This document shows, piece by piece, positions 1 to 9,553 of a DNA stretch of 64,000 nucleotides. This stretch comes from RPQJ01 sp963744735 (GTDB lineage: Bacteria > Pseudomonadota > Gammaproteobacteria > Steroidobacterales > Steroidobacteraceae): positions 74,617 through 138,616 of the forward strand of contig CAVUVH010000009.1 of NCBI GenBank assembly GCA_963744735.1. The letters run 5' to 3'. A program made the position numbers and the translations under genes. A model generated the notes under the pieces. The model saw nothing but the letters and a program-made list of their open reading frames with translations. It did not search any database and was not told where the DNA came from. Positions within the stretch are counted from its first letter, which is position 1, and each line of letters opens with the position of its first letter.

Positions 1-999
1 CCCGATCGCGTTGCCGAGATCAAGATCGGCCTCGAGGCACGCTCGGTCGAGACCTCGAAGTACAAGGGCTACGAGGACCGCTACGCGATCGCCGGCGCCT
101 ACTGGCCGCCGCAGTACACGATCATGGACGGCGCGACGCTCGAGCCGCTCAAGGTGGTGTCGACCCGCGGCATGACGGTCGACACGCAGGAATTCCATCC
201 CGAGCCGCGCGTGGCCGCCATCGTCGCCTCGCACGAGCATCCGGAGTTCATCGTCAACGTCAAGGAGACGGGACAGATCCTGCTGGTCAACTACGAGGAC
301 ATCGACAACCTCAGGACCACGACGATCGGTGCCGCCCGCTTCCTGCACGACGGCGGCTGGGACAGCACCAAGCGCTATTTCATGACGGCAGCCAACCAGT
401 CCGACAAGATCGCGGTGGTCGACTCGAAGGAACAGAAGCTGACGGCGCTGATCGACGTGGACAAGATCCCGCACCCGGGCCGCGGCGCCAACTTCGTCGA
501 CCCGAAGTTCGGTCCGGTCTGGGCGACCAGCGCGCTCGGCAACGAGAAGATCACGCTCATCGGCACCGACCCGGTCAAGCACAAGGACAGCGCCTGGAAG
601 GTGGTCCGTGTGCTGCAGGGCCAGGGTGGCGGCTCGCTGTTCGTCAAGACCCACCCGAAGTCGAAGCACCTGTGGGTGGACACGCCGCTCAATCCCGACC
701 CGAAGATCGCCCAGAGCGTGGCCGTGTTCGACACCACCAACCTCGAGGCAGGCTACAAGGTGCTGCCGATCGCCGAGTGGGCCAACCTGGGCGAGGGCCC
801 GAAGCGCATCGTGCAGCCGGAATACAACGCGGCGGGCGACGAGGTGTGGTTCTCGGTCTGGAACGGCAAGGACCAGCGGTCCGCGCTGGTGGTGGTCGAC
901 GACAGGACGCTCGAGCTCAAGGCGGTGATCGACGACAAGCGCATCATCACGCCGACCGGCAAGTTCAACGTCCACAACACCGGCGAGGATGTCTACTGA
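1..999 (+). CDS. nirS: Cytochrome cd1 nitrite reductase, C-terminal part
   Basis: Periplasmic haem d1 domain that reduces nitrite to nitric oxide in denitrification. The frame is open from base 1, so the N-terminal cytochrome c domain lies outside the window. What remains is the eight-bladed d1 propeller, reading close to Pseudomonas NirS almost throughout, including IAGAYWPPQY, THPKSKHL and GEGPKRIVQPEYN. The two active-site histidines of the d1 pocket are present: His in EFHPEP (base 196) and His in RFLHDGG (base 346). The ending FNVHNTGEDVY is typical for the family. NirN and NirF are paralogues, but the retained histidines and the high similarity favour NirS. No d1-haem biosynthesis gene follows; a strong terminator does. 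Confidence 0.95.
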   Translation, partial: PDRVAEIKIGLEARSVETSKYKGYEDRYAIAGAYWPPQYTIMDGATLEPLKVVSTRGMTVDTQEFHPEPRVAAIVASHEHPEFIVNVKETGQILLVNYEDIDNLRTTTIGAARFLHDGGWDSTKRYFMTAANQSDKIAVVDSKEQKLTALIDVDKIPHPGRGANFVDPKFGPVWATSALGNEKITLIGTDPVKHKDSAWKVVRVLQGQGGGSLFVKTHPKSKHLWVDTPLNPDPKIAQSVAVFDTTNLEAGYKVLPIAEWANLGEGPKRIVQPEYNAAGDEVWFSVWNGKDQRSALVVVDDRTLELKAVIDDKRIITPTGKFNVHNTGEDVY

Positions 1000-1039
1000 C
1001 GGGTCTCCCTGCGCAAGTCCCCACGGGGACCTGCATTCC

Positions 1040-1074
1040 GGCCCCGCCTGGCAGCAGGCGGGGCCGCTTTCTTT
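1040..1074 (+). terminator. Rho-independent terminator after nirS
   Basis: Perfect 11-base-pair G+C-rich stem (1040-1050 with 1055-1065), four-base loop GCAG, then GCTTTCTTT. It lies 41 bases after the nirS stop and should end that transcript. Confidence 0.9.
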
Positions 1075-1133
1075 GCGCGGCGCCTCCGCGGCGCGGGCAT
1101 GATGCAGCGGCCCGAAGCATCGTGGAGTACGTC

Positions 1134-1610
1134 ATGAGCCTGCGCCTCCCCGCCCTGGATCCAGCCACCCTCGCGCCCCGCACCGACTCGGGTTACCCGG
1201 AGCCGTACCGCTCACGCGTGCTGCCGCGCGAGAAGCGGCAGCTGGGCAAGGCACTGGGCCTGCAGCAGTTCGGGGTGAACCTGACCACCCTGCCGCCCGG
1301 CAAGGAGTCGTCGATGCGCCACTGGCACACGCACGAGGAAGAATTCGTGTACGTGCTCGAAGGCGAAGTGGTGCTGCGCACCGATACCGGCGAGCAGGTG
1401 CTGCGCGCCGGCGGCTGCGCCGGGTTTCCGGCCGGCAGCGGGATGGCCACCAGCTGATCAATCGCTCAAGTCAGCCGGCCGTGTATCTCGAAGTCGGCAG
1501 CCGTCACGCCGCAGACGTCGTGTTCTATCCCGATGCGGACGTCGACATGCACTTCGACCCCGCCGTTCACCGGCGGACGATTCACGCGCCGCGACGGGAC
1601 TCCCTACTGA
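1134..1610 (+). CDS. Cupin-domain protein, split by two frameshifts
   Basis: Small single-domain cupin. The start MSLRLPALDPATL is followed by the metal-binding cupin motif HWHTHEEEFVYVLEG and a second conserved strand. The first frame stops early at 1457. Reading on from about base 1441 in the next frame gives GDGHQLINRSSQPAVYLEVG, and after a second change near 1555-1575 the usual family ending FTRRDGTPY with a stop at 1608-1610. Family members are about 160 residues, as this would be if repaired. The substrate is unknown. Its end overlaps the end of the convergent sensor kinase by about 29 bases. The frame changes sit in a G run and near a C run, which suggests sequence error. Confidence 0.75.
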
Positions 1611-3022
1611 CGGCGCCGCTCAGATCCGGCAGCTGGTCCAACCGCTGAAAGCCGCTCACCGCGGCCACCAGGCAGTCATCGTCGCGCTTGGCAAGTTCGA
1701 GCCGGAGCCCGAGAACCTTGGCGATTGCAAAGGCCAGCGACAGCCCCAGGCCCGTATGTGAACCGCCGTTGCCCGCGCTGATGCGGAAGAATCGCTCGCC
1801 GAGTCGCGGCATGTCGGACGCCGCCAGCTGCGGCGCCGGATTGGACAACTGCAGCTTCCCTTCCGCGCCGAGCGTCACCCGGACGACGGAGCCGCGTGGT
1901 GAATGCGCAATCGCATTGCCGACCAGATTGCTGATCAAGCGGCGGATGAGCGCACTGTCGGCATGGACCCAGAACTCCTCTGGCATGTCGAACTCGAATT
2001 TCAGGTCGTGCTGGTCGGCGTGATACTTCATCAGGCAGGCGGCCCGCATGACTTCGGCGCACAGGTCGATCGGCTCCGGCTGCGGACGCTCGAGACCCGC
2101 CTCATAACGCGTCAGGGCCAGCAGCGACTCGACCGTCTGCTCCATCTCGGCCGCCGCTGCACCAACGTCACCCAGGGCGGCGCGCACCGCATCAGGCTCC
2201 TGCGCACGCGAACCAACGTCGGCCAGCAACCGTATTTCGGCGAGCGGGGTGCGCAGCTCGTGGGCCACGTTGCGCGCGTACCGCTTCTCGCGTGCGAGCG
2301 CGTCCAGCAGGCGGTTGAGCACCATGGAGAATCGCTCGGCCACCGGCCGAAGCTCGGACGGCAGCGGCCCGCCGCCGAGTCTTGCCTGCGGATCGTCCGG
2401 GTCCACTCGCTCGAGCGCGCGCGACGAGATCATCGACGGGGCGCAGGCCGCGCAGAACAGCGTGCCGCGTGATCAGAAACATCGCGATGATGGTCGCCAC
2501 GGCACCCAGCAGGAGCATGGCGTGAATGCGATTCTCCACGCGTTCCAGGGTCCCGGTTTCCTCCGCGGTGACCACGATCAGGGTCCCTCGCGGGTCGTCC
2601 TCTGGCAAGGGAAAAACCTCCGCGACGGCACGACCATGATGCCCGTCTGGCAGGAACAGGTCGGAGTACGTCTGCTGGCCGATCACCGCGTCGAGCCGCG
2701 GCAGGTCTCGCCCGGCGCTGGAGTCGGCGCGCGCCAGGGTCCTGCCACGGCTGTCCCAGACCTGGAAGAACTCCTGGTGTGCCCGCGTTCGATACTGCGG
2801 CATGAACTCGGCGATGCTCTCGGACCCCGGGTGTGCGGCCGCATAGGCGGCAACGGCACTCATGCGCAGCGCGAGTTGCTGGTCGAGGTTCGCATAGAGC
2901 GCACCCCGGATCACGATGTGCAGGCCGAGGAAGCTCAGGGTCAGGACGACGATCGCGCCTGCCGTGAGGCTCAATGCGAGCCGGCCACGCAACGAATGAC
3001 GAACAGTGTCAAGCGACCACAT
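1582..3022 (-). CDS. Two-component sensor histidine kinase
   Basis: Membrane sensor kinase partner of the adjacent regulator. An N-terminal membrane helix (LALSLTAGAIVVLTLSFLG) precedes a periplasmic sensor of about 120 residues and a second helix (AMLLLGAVATIIAMFLI). Then come a HAMP-like linker, a HisKA box with the phospho-acceptor His in VAHELRTPLAEI, and HATPase motifs NLVGNAIAHS and HTGLGLSLAFAIAK. The ATG at 3022 lies inside the regulator's last codons (14-base overlap), so the pair is translationally coupled. A GTG/ATG 12 bases upstream is possible. The frame changes once near 2430, between RPVDD and SSRALERVD, by one extra base or two missing ones. The ligand cannot be told. The family resembles QseC/PmrB-type kinases. 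Confidence 0.85.
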
Positions 3023-3695
3023 AGCCGAAGCCACGACGGGTTTCGATGAGGTCCGGCAGGTCCGACCTTTGCCAGCTTGTTGCGCAACGTGCTCATCAGC
3101 ACCTCGATCACCGTGTCGGACGCGGTACTGTCGCTTTCGTAGAGCTGTTCGAATATCGCGGCGCGACTCCAGAGGTGCCCCCTGCGACGCAGCAGCAGCT
3201 CGAGCAGCGCGTATTCCTTCGGTGTCAGCGGCAGCACCGTATCGTCGACGCGCGCAAGCCGCGCGGCCATGTCCAGGCGGAGCCTGCCGTGCGTGATCTC
3301 CGGTGACGCCTCGTCGAAACTGCGCCGCGAAAGCGCGAGCAGCCTGGCCTTAGCTCTTCGAAGGCGAAGGGCTTGACGAGATAGTCGTCGGCGCCGAGGT
3401 TCAGTGCATCGACCCGGTCCTGTACCTGGTCACGGGCAGACAGCACCAGTATCCGCGGCTTCGCACGCCGTGATTTCAGCTCCCGCAGCACCTGCATGCC
3501 ATCGACGCGCGGCATCAACAGGTCGAGTACGACGATGTCGAAGGGCAGGCTGTTGAGCAACTGCAATGCGTCAGCGCCGTCCGCGGCGGTCTCGACGGCG
3601 ATGCCCTGCGCATGCAGGCCTGCGGCCAGGGTCTTCCTGACCCGCTCGGAATCATCCACGACCAAGACGCGCATGCGGCTACTTTGCGCAGTCAT
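3009..3695 (-). CDS. OmpR/PhoB-family response regulator
   Basis: DNA-binding regulator. The receiver starts MRVLVVDDSERVRK, has its phospho-acceptor Asp in VVLDLLMPRVDG, the conserved Ser in VLSARD and the Lys in YLVKPFAFEEL. The C-terminal winged helix includes LTPKEYALLELLLRR and ends RRGFGYVVA, which is diagnostic for the family. Two frame changes interrupt it: near 3350 after KPFAFEEL, and near 3065 after NKLAKV. The stop is at 3009-3011. The start chosen, MTAQSS at 3695, gives a normal length; ATGs at 3725 and 3674 are alternatives. It lies just downstream of a DUF5666 gene whose promoter carries a PmrA-like box, so it is the natural candidate to bind the four boxes listed below. Confidence 0.85.
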
Positions 3696-3756
3696 GTCCC
3701 GGCCTGCCATCCGTATCGCTGGCAATGCACTGCACCGTACCGCACATATACGACGA

Positions 3757-3784
3757 GGGGCGGGGAACCGAAATTCCCCGCCCC
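3757..3784 (-). terminator. Stem-loop after the DUF5666 gene
   Basis: Perfect 11-base-pair stem (3757-3767 with 3774-3784), loop of six bases. It lies between the DUF5666 stop (3821) and the regulator start. There is no clear T-tract on either strand, so it may attenuate rather than stop transcription into the two-component genes. Confidence 0.6.
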
Positions 3785-3820
3785 ATTCCGTGGTCGAGCG
3801 ATGCGTAACACGCTCTGGAA

Positions 3821-5272
3821 TCAGTCTTCAGCGACCTTGATTTCCACCCGGTCCGCGGTGATGGCAGGGTCGCTCCACGTACCCCAGGCTTCGACGAACT
3901 GATCGACCGCCTGGGTGAAGAACTCGGACTGGGTCAGGCGAACGCCTCCCTCCAGCACGAACCTGGTCGTGTCACCGGTCGTGACTGGAACCGACAGGAT
4001 GTGGAAATTCGGCGCGGCCGGATCAAGGAACGGCCCACGGAGCCGGACCGCTTCCTGCGCGTCAACACGAACGATTCGAGTTGCGGTCACCCGGTTGCTG
4101 CCGGCAGGTTCTTCGTAGCCCCGCACGTCCACCCAGTTACCGACGGCCAGGTCCGTGAAGCTCAGGTTGCGCAGCGCAAGCGCCGACATGTCCTCATAGT
4201 GGGTCACATCGTTGGTCGCCACCTGCAGACCGAGAATCTCGAGGTAAGGACTGGCCTTGCTCCTGTATCTGCGCCACGATCCGGATCTCGCTGACCTGCT
4301 TGAACTTCACCTTGAGCGCCACGAGCACGCCCGCGGTGTCGGCCGTTCCCTCGACCTCGACCAGCACGTCGTTCGCGAGGGTCGCCACGGTTCCATGCTC
4401 ATAAAGCGTGGTTGGCGTCGTGGTCACCGCCCTGCCGGCCACGTTGAATTTCGTGGCAGATTCAAAGTCGGTGATCGCGCCTTCGACTTCAAGCACGTCG
4501 CCCGCAGCGGCCTTGAGCCAGTCGTCCGACCGCAGTTCCACGCGAGTCGCTGCAAACGAGCCGTCCGCATTGAACGTGAAGCCCTTTACCAGGACCAGGT
4601 CACCGTCGGTGGGCTGCCCCGTGGGGAAGTCATCCATGTTCGCGCTCGAGTAATCGACGACGAGCGCATTGACGTTGAAGCGATGCGTGGCCAGGGCCAG
4701 CCCCGACACGTAGCCAGTGACGTCGTACGGGCCGCCGTCGGGCTTGATGTCGATGCGGGTGGCTTCTATCACTCCAAGCGTCGTGACCATGCCGCTCACC
4801 TCGACGACATCCTCCACGACAGAGCCCCGCAATGGATGCGGTTTCGATGCCGTCACCGAATGCGGTCTCGGCTGTCACCTGCACCCGCTGCCCCATCGCA
4901 ACGAACCAATCGTCGTCTTGTCGATGCTGGTGATCGGTCCCTCCAGGACGTTGTGATAGCGAATGACATCGGCGTCGTGGTCGGCGCCGTTGTGCGAGTG
5001 GCCCTTGACCTCGACGTAATGACCGACTTTCAACGCGGACTCGGCCGCCGCCACGTCATTCATGACGATCTGGGCGTCAGTGGTGCGGTAGCGGACGCCG
5101 TTGACGTACACGCTGCCGAACCCGGTGATCGTGCCGACGCTGACCAGCCCGACGGTCGGCTCGGCGGCGGTGGAACTACTTTGTCGTCGGAGTCACTCCC
5201 GCCGCAGGCATTGAGTCCAATGAGCAGCGCAGCCAGCGCCGCTACCGAGAATCTGTGTGTGAGGCTTTTCAT
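3821..5272 (-). CDS. DUF5666-repeat lipoprotein, four frameshifts
   Basis: Predicted lipoprotein: MKSLTHRF, a hydrophobic stretch and the lipobox LNAC. The body is a series of DUF5666-type beta modules, recognisable by repeated forms such as VGHYVEVKG, GDLVLVKGF, GDVLEVEGAI, DVLVEVEGTA and VGNWVDVRGYE, each followed by an ATRVELR-like strand. Function of the domain is not established. The frame changes near 5172 (in a CCG run), about 4900, about 4855 and about 4257. Every segment between them is a good match to the repeat pattern, so the gene is probably whole. Its promoter carries one of the four shared boxes (5344-5360), and the two-component pair follows immediately downstream. Confidence 0.75.
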
Positions 5273-5343
5273 TTCAGCCCTCCTTGCGCGTTGTAACGCG
5301 CATGCGGCCTCAATCTCTTCAGGATCACCGTACGCGGCGAACC

Positions 5344-5360
5344 TTAAGACCGGCTCAAGC
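5344..5360 (-). promoter_or_regulatory. PmrA-like direct-repeat box upstream of DUF5666 gene
   Basis: In gene orientation CTTGAG-CCGGT-CTTAAG, 72 bases before the start at 5272. TACGGT lies 10 bases after the box as a possible -10. It matches the arrangement of three other boxes in this island; this copy has G where the others have C at the fourth base. Confidence 0.55.
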
Positions 5361-5433
5361 GGGGCTGCGTCTTGCCGCAGGCCGGGGTCTGCGCAAGGTT
5401 CACAACCGTGCAGACCCCGCTTGCGGCTCCGCA

Positions 5434-7441
5434 TTACGGAGTCAGCGACTCGTCGTCGAGGAACCTGGCGACGTAGATGCCGGCCCAGCCGGTGTCCTCT
5501 TCCGACTCCTCGCCACCGGCGGCTGCTGTCACGTCGCTGGGCACCAGCATGCTGACGTTGACGGCCAGCCAGTTGCCGCGGAAGCCGTCACGCTCGATGC
5601 CGAGCGCGGTGATCACCGCTCCGGCCGGCGCTTCCGGGTCCACCATCGCGCCCAGGTCACCCGTGCGCAGCAGCGGCACCAGTTCGCCGAGTCCGGACGG
5701 CTTGACGTCGCGCAGCAGCAGCGCCTGCTCGTTCTCGATGCCGTCGTCGTTGTCTTCGAAGACGCGCCTTGATCACCGACATACCCGGCGCACCCGTGCC
5801 GGAGACCGCGCCGAAAGACGTCGAACGCCAGCGGGCCAGTTCCAGGGTTTCCTCGGGGTCTTCCTCGCCCCCGTGGCCCTTGCCCAGCACACGGCCGGAG
5901 AAGTTCCAGTAGACGAAGTCTTCGATCTTGCGGCCATCGACCATGTCGCCGGTCTTGGCGATGACGGTGGTAGCGCCGCTCTGCATGTCGCGCAGGAAGA
6001 AGCCCTGGTAAACCGGCACCTCCCCTACGTTCGGCGCCTTCGCGCAGGCCTCCTGCATGGCGGCGTTACCTTCGGCCGGACAGACAAGCGTCACGGTTCT
6101 CTCGCCGCCCCAGCCGCCCCAGAACAGCACGTGGCGTCCGTTCGACGAGACCGAGATCGCTTCGCCGAACCTGTCGAACTTCGCGCCGTTCGTTCCCGGC
6201 ACGCTGTCGCCGATCTTCACGACGGTCTCGAGCACGATCGGCTTGTTGCCGAGGCGTGCGCGGTAGATGCCGCCTTTAGTCGGCTCCTGCTCGTTGTCGT
6301 ACCCGGCGAACACTGCGTACTTGCCGCCGGCACTCGGCGGCGCAGTGGAACCGAAGTACGTATCCGATTCCGGGTTCGATTTCGATTTCGGTTTCGATTT
6401 CGGATCCGGAGCCGGAGCCGGAATCTTCGTGAAGGAACTTGCGATCAACTCGACCGGTGCGGTTCCGCCCTTCGCGGCGAAGTCGCGGTAGAAGACGCCG
6501 GTCTTGCCAACGCCGCCCACCGCGAAATTGCCCTTGAACACGATCGTCTTGCGTTCGGTCACCGCGGGCGAGCCCGGGAACTGGTCGAAGCCAGTACCGG
6601 CTGGCACGTAACCGGCAGCCGGCGCCGTGTACCGGAACCTGGAAGTACGGGAACGTCTGAACCCCTCCCTCGTACACGTCGCCGAGCATGCTGGCGCCCG
6701 TCGTCGGCATGCCGTGCGATGAACTGGTGTAGATGCCCGAGGTTCCGGTGCGGGTCTCGGTCCGTCTTCGGCTAATAGGTCCACACCGGCGTCGATTGGC
6801 CGCGCGTCGCGATCGTGTCGGAACCGGCGTCGATGCGCGGCACCGACGGGAACTCGTTGAACGACGCAAGCTGGTCGTCCTTTCCGATCGTGGTGTTGTT
6901 CGGCTGCGGCACCGTGCCACTGCGCCGGAACACCATGTACAGCGGCCCCTGCTCGGCCAGGTTGCGCATGTAGATGCCGCGCTCCGGCTGGCCGCCACTG
7001 CTGCCGCCCATGCCGCCACTGCCGGCGCCACCGCCGCTCTCACCGCCTCCCGTTCCGCCACTGCCGCTGCCGGCGCCACTGCCGCCCGTGCTTCCGCCGC
7101 TACGCCGTGCCTCCGCCGGCCGCTCGCCGCCGGAGCCGCCGGAACCACCCTCGCTGCCGCCCATGCCGCCGCGACTGCGCGCGCGGAACACGACCACGCC
7201 TTCCTTGTTGATGGCCGGCTGGTTGTAGCTGTTGAACTTGGACCCTTCGGACGCCTGGCCGCCGCTGCTGGCCATGTCCTCGTGACACGAGCCGCAGTTA
7301 CTCGACGAGTCGGTCGGCATCACGTCGCCGTTGTTCGCGGCCGTGTACCACTCGTAGATGAGGTTGTCCGCCGATGCTGACTGCACCGAACGAAACGCAC
7401 AGACACGCCACCGCCGTGGCGAGAATTGCCTTGGAATTCAT
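5434..7441 (-). CDS. Exported CXXCH protein with Gly/Ser-rich insert, several frameshifts
   Basis: I do not recognise a named family. A signal peptide (MNSKAILATAVACLCVSFGAVS-ASA) leads into NLIYEWYTAANNGDVMP and one c-type haem motif, NCGSCHED. A roughly 60-residue insert of GGSGG/GGMGG repeats follows. After that come repeating propeller-like units with KEGVVVFRAR, ERKTIVFKGNFAVGG, GKYAVFAGYDN and NGRHVLFWGGWGG, each linked to GIYxRxL or GVFYRD strands, and a second low-complexity stretch rich in P, K and S (about 6365-6425). The frame changes near 7380, in 6650-6780 and near 5770. The last segment ends FLDDESLTP. It is probably a periplasmic or surface beta-propeller. Haem attachment is inferred from the single CXXCH. 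Confidence 0.6.
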
Positions 7442-7494
7442 GATGGCCCCCAGACTAGTTGATCGAACACCAAGACGAGCTGCTCCCAGAAGAC

Positions 7495-7531
7495 CCTCCC
7501 GGCCGGCCGGAGCGACCGGCCGACCGGGAGG
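7495..7531 (-). terminator. Stem-loop after the polyglycine gene
   Basis: 16-base arms (7495-7510 with 7516-7531, one mismatch) and loop AGCGA, between the stop of the polyglycine gene and the next signal-peptide gene. There is no T-tract, but the stem is very strong. Confidence 0.6.
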
Positions 7532-7569
7532 TGATCCGCCGGCATCAAGGCCGACGGCTGGGGGCTCAG

Positions 7570-8538
7570 TTACTCGCCTTCACCGGCGCCGGGCGGCTTG
7601 CCGCCGCCACCGCCGCCACCGCCACCGCCACCGCCGCCACGTCGATGTCGAGGTAGGCCGTGTTGGCCGTGCAGCACGTCGCCGGCATCATCGCACTCGC
7701 AGGCAAAGTTGACGTTGGTGAAGGTGTAGGTGATCCGGTAGGTTCCCGCAGTCGTCACACGCAGGTTGTACCCGTACACGATCTTGCCGGTCGCGTTGAT
7801 CTCGCCGCCTGCCGTTCCGTTAAACACCGCGGGGCTCACCGGTACTCCCGCGTCGTCCAACCGCTCGATCCTGAGCGTGGCAGCCGGGTCATAACACGAT
7901 GGCGCCGAAGAGTCCTCGCCGTCGCCCACTGGGTACGGGATGTCGGAACCATCCGCCGCTCCCCCCGCCAGGTGCCCATAGTCAGACAGCGCGGTCGAGT
8001 TCGCTGGGTTCGAGCTTGATCACTTCGTAGCCCTGCTGTCCCATCGGCGCCGCATCCGCAGCGTCCCACAGCACGAGTTCAACCCGGATCGGGCTGCCGA
8101 CCTTCAGCTTCGCGTCGCCCGCGAGGTTGTCGCCCCATGCGCCCAGAACGTCGATGCCAGTATCCGGTGGCAACGAAGCACGGCGCCTGCCACTTGGCGT
8201 CACGCTGGACGTAATAGAAACCCGCCGCCACGCAGACCTGTCCGCCATCCTGGTATGCGGCGCAGGCTTACGGGTAGAACACCGGGGCCTTATCGGGCGG
8301 GCACCAGCGTGCGTAAAGCCGTCGATCAGTGCAAGTGAGAGCAAATGTTCCCGCCGCGCCAACCATGATCGCCGGCACCGACAGGTTATTGGTCGCTTCG
8401 CTCGTCGGCTTACCGCCGCCACCGCCGCCACCGCCGCCACCGCCGCCGCCACCACCGGCGGCACCACCGGGCGGCAAGTGCCGCGGCGCTCATTGCCATT
8501 ACCAACCAGATCGCATGTTTTAGATTTGTCGACGTCAT
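7570..8538 (-). CDS. Exported protein with polyglycine stretches at both ends
   Basis: Family not recognised. Start MTSTNLKHAIWLVMAMSAAALA looks like a signal peptide and is preceded by GGAG at good spacing. A run of about 15 glycines follows, then KPTSEATNNLSVPAIMVG. The middle reads GIDVLGAWGDNLAGDAKLKVG and PIRVELVLWD. A C-terminal beta domain contains GKIVYGYNLRVTTAGTYRIT and a CECDD/CCTANTAYLDIDV pair of cysteine motifs. It closes with about 13 more glycines and KPPGAGEGE. Frame changes are seen near 8490, somewhere in 8190-8290, near 7985 and near 7672. The polyglycine runs are the easiest places for real or artefactual slippage, so the true C-terminus is uncertain. Confidence 0.5.
7599..7640. 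repeat. GGC/GGT trinucleotide repeat, 3' end of polyglycine gene
   Basis: About 42 bases of near-perfect CCG/CCA triplets on the + strand, coding polyglycine on the minus strand. A closely similar tract lies at the other end of the same gene. Confidence 0.85.
8413..8460. repeat. GGC/GGT trinucleotide repeat, 5' end of polyglycine gene
   Basis: About 48 bases of CCG/CCA triplets on the + strand coding polyglycine just after the signal peptide. It is the same kind of tract as at 7599-7640. Confidence 0.85.
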
Positions 8539-8698
8539 TGCTGCTTCTCCTTACTTCCCGGCGCGCGCCGCAGACTCTTCCCTGGAGTGCGGTATTCGGC
8601 CGGCGCACGGCGCCTTCGAGTATTCGGCTCTGGACGCCCCCATCAGCCTCAGAAAGGACCGATGGGCCGCATAACTCGCAGCCCCCGGTCGCCATTGG

Positions 8699-9345
8699 TT
8701 ACATCCCTTCTTTGGTCTTTGACTGCTCGAGCAGCCGCAGGCGCTCCTGCAGCCGCGTCTGCTCCTGCTGCATCAGCTGTTCACGCTCGCGAATCTGGGC
8801 GGCTTCGCCCTCGAGCGGCTTCTGTCGCTGCTGCAGACGCTCACGTTCCTGCGTCAACAACTGCTGTCGCTGCCGCAACTGATCCTGCGACTGGCCGAGA
8901 GCCTTGCGACGCTCCTGCACCTGCTTCTGGCTCATCGTGCCGGCCTGTTCCTGCAGCCGTGCCTGGTCCTGAACCTGCAGGCGCTCCTGTTCCTGTGCGC
9001 GTTCGCGCTCCTTGAGCGTCAACTGCTGCTGTTGCTGCAACCGGTCCTGGTCCTGCTTCAACAGCTTGTCCTGGTTGCGCACGCGGTCCTGATCCTGGTC
9101 GTGCAGGCGCTGCTGCTCGTGTGCCTGGTCCATGTCGCGATCGCGGGCACGCTCCATGTCCTGCTGCAGGTTCCGTGTTGCTGCATGGAGCCTTGCTGCT
9201 GCATGGAGCCTTGCTGACCGCCCTGGCTGCCCGGTTGCGCGCCACCGCCACCTGCACCGCGGCCGGCCTGGGCGAAGGCGACGGCCGTCGATGCGAGCAT
9301 CGCTACCAGCAGGATGGCTGCTGTTCTGTGCGTGGTCCGTTGCAT
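8699..9345 (-). CDS. Exported Gln/Arg/Glu-rich coiled-coil protein
   Basis: Signal peptide MQRTTHRTAAILLVAMLASTAVAFAQ, then a short Gly/Gln linker with repeats of QQGSM. Almost the whole rest is made of Q, R, E, D and L in heptad-like order (QDRVRNQDKLLKQDQDRL, REREQLMQQEQTRLQERL). This predicts a long charged coiled coil with no enzyme motif. One frame change near 9175 (QQHG to NLQQDMERAR). It shares the Gln-rich composition and an upstream CTTCAG-N5-CTTAAG box with the gene at 10450-10890. The two flank an outer-membrane barrel, so a shared envelope role is likely. Function unknown. Confidence 0.65.
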
Positions 9346-9436
9346 CTGACCCTCCAGTTCGCCGGTGGGTCGGTTCGGTGGCCGGTCTCGGGATCTCCAC
9401 CGACGCGATCCCTAGTTGTTGTTTTACGCCGACAAC

Positions 9437-9453
9437 CTTAAGGGACGCTGAAG
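9437..9453 (-). promoter_or_regulatory. PmrA-like box upstream of Gln-rich gene 1
   Basis: In gene orientation CTTCAG-CGTCC-CTTAAG, 92 bases before the start at 9345. TAAAAC begins 10 bases after the box and is a good -10 candidate. Confidence 0.65.
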
Positions 9454-9553
9454 ACTTTGCATTTCGCTGCATTTCGCGCAGCTGAAGCATTCGCAATGCG
9501 CGCTCCGCCAGTCGCCGAGCACTGCGGCGAGCCGGAGATCGTCCTGGCGCGGG

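Noticed and set aside
4257..5555. 432-codon + strand frame over the DUF5666 gene
   Set aside because: Antisense; the minus strand shows consistent DUF5666 modules and a lipobox.
6974..7228. Proline-rich 84-codon frame on the + strand
   Set aside because: Antisense of the Gly/Ser repeat insert; no ribosome site.
7599..8460. Two similar short repeats that could suggest a CRISPR-like array
   Set aside because: They are triplet microsatellites inside a coding region; no spacers or regular units.
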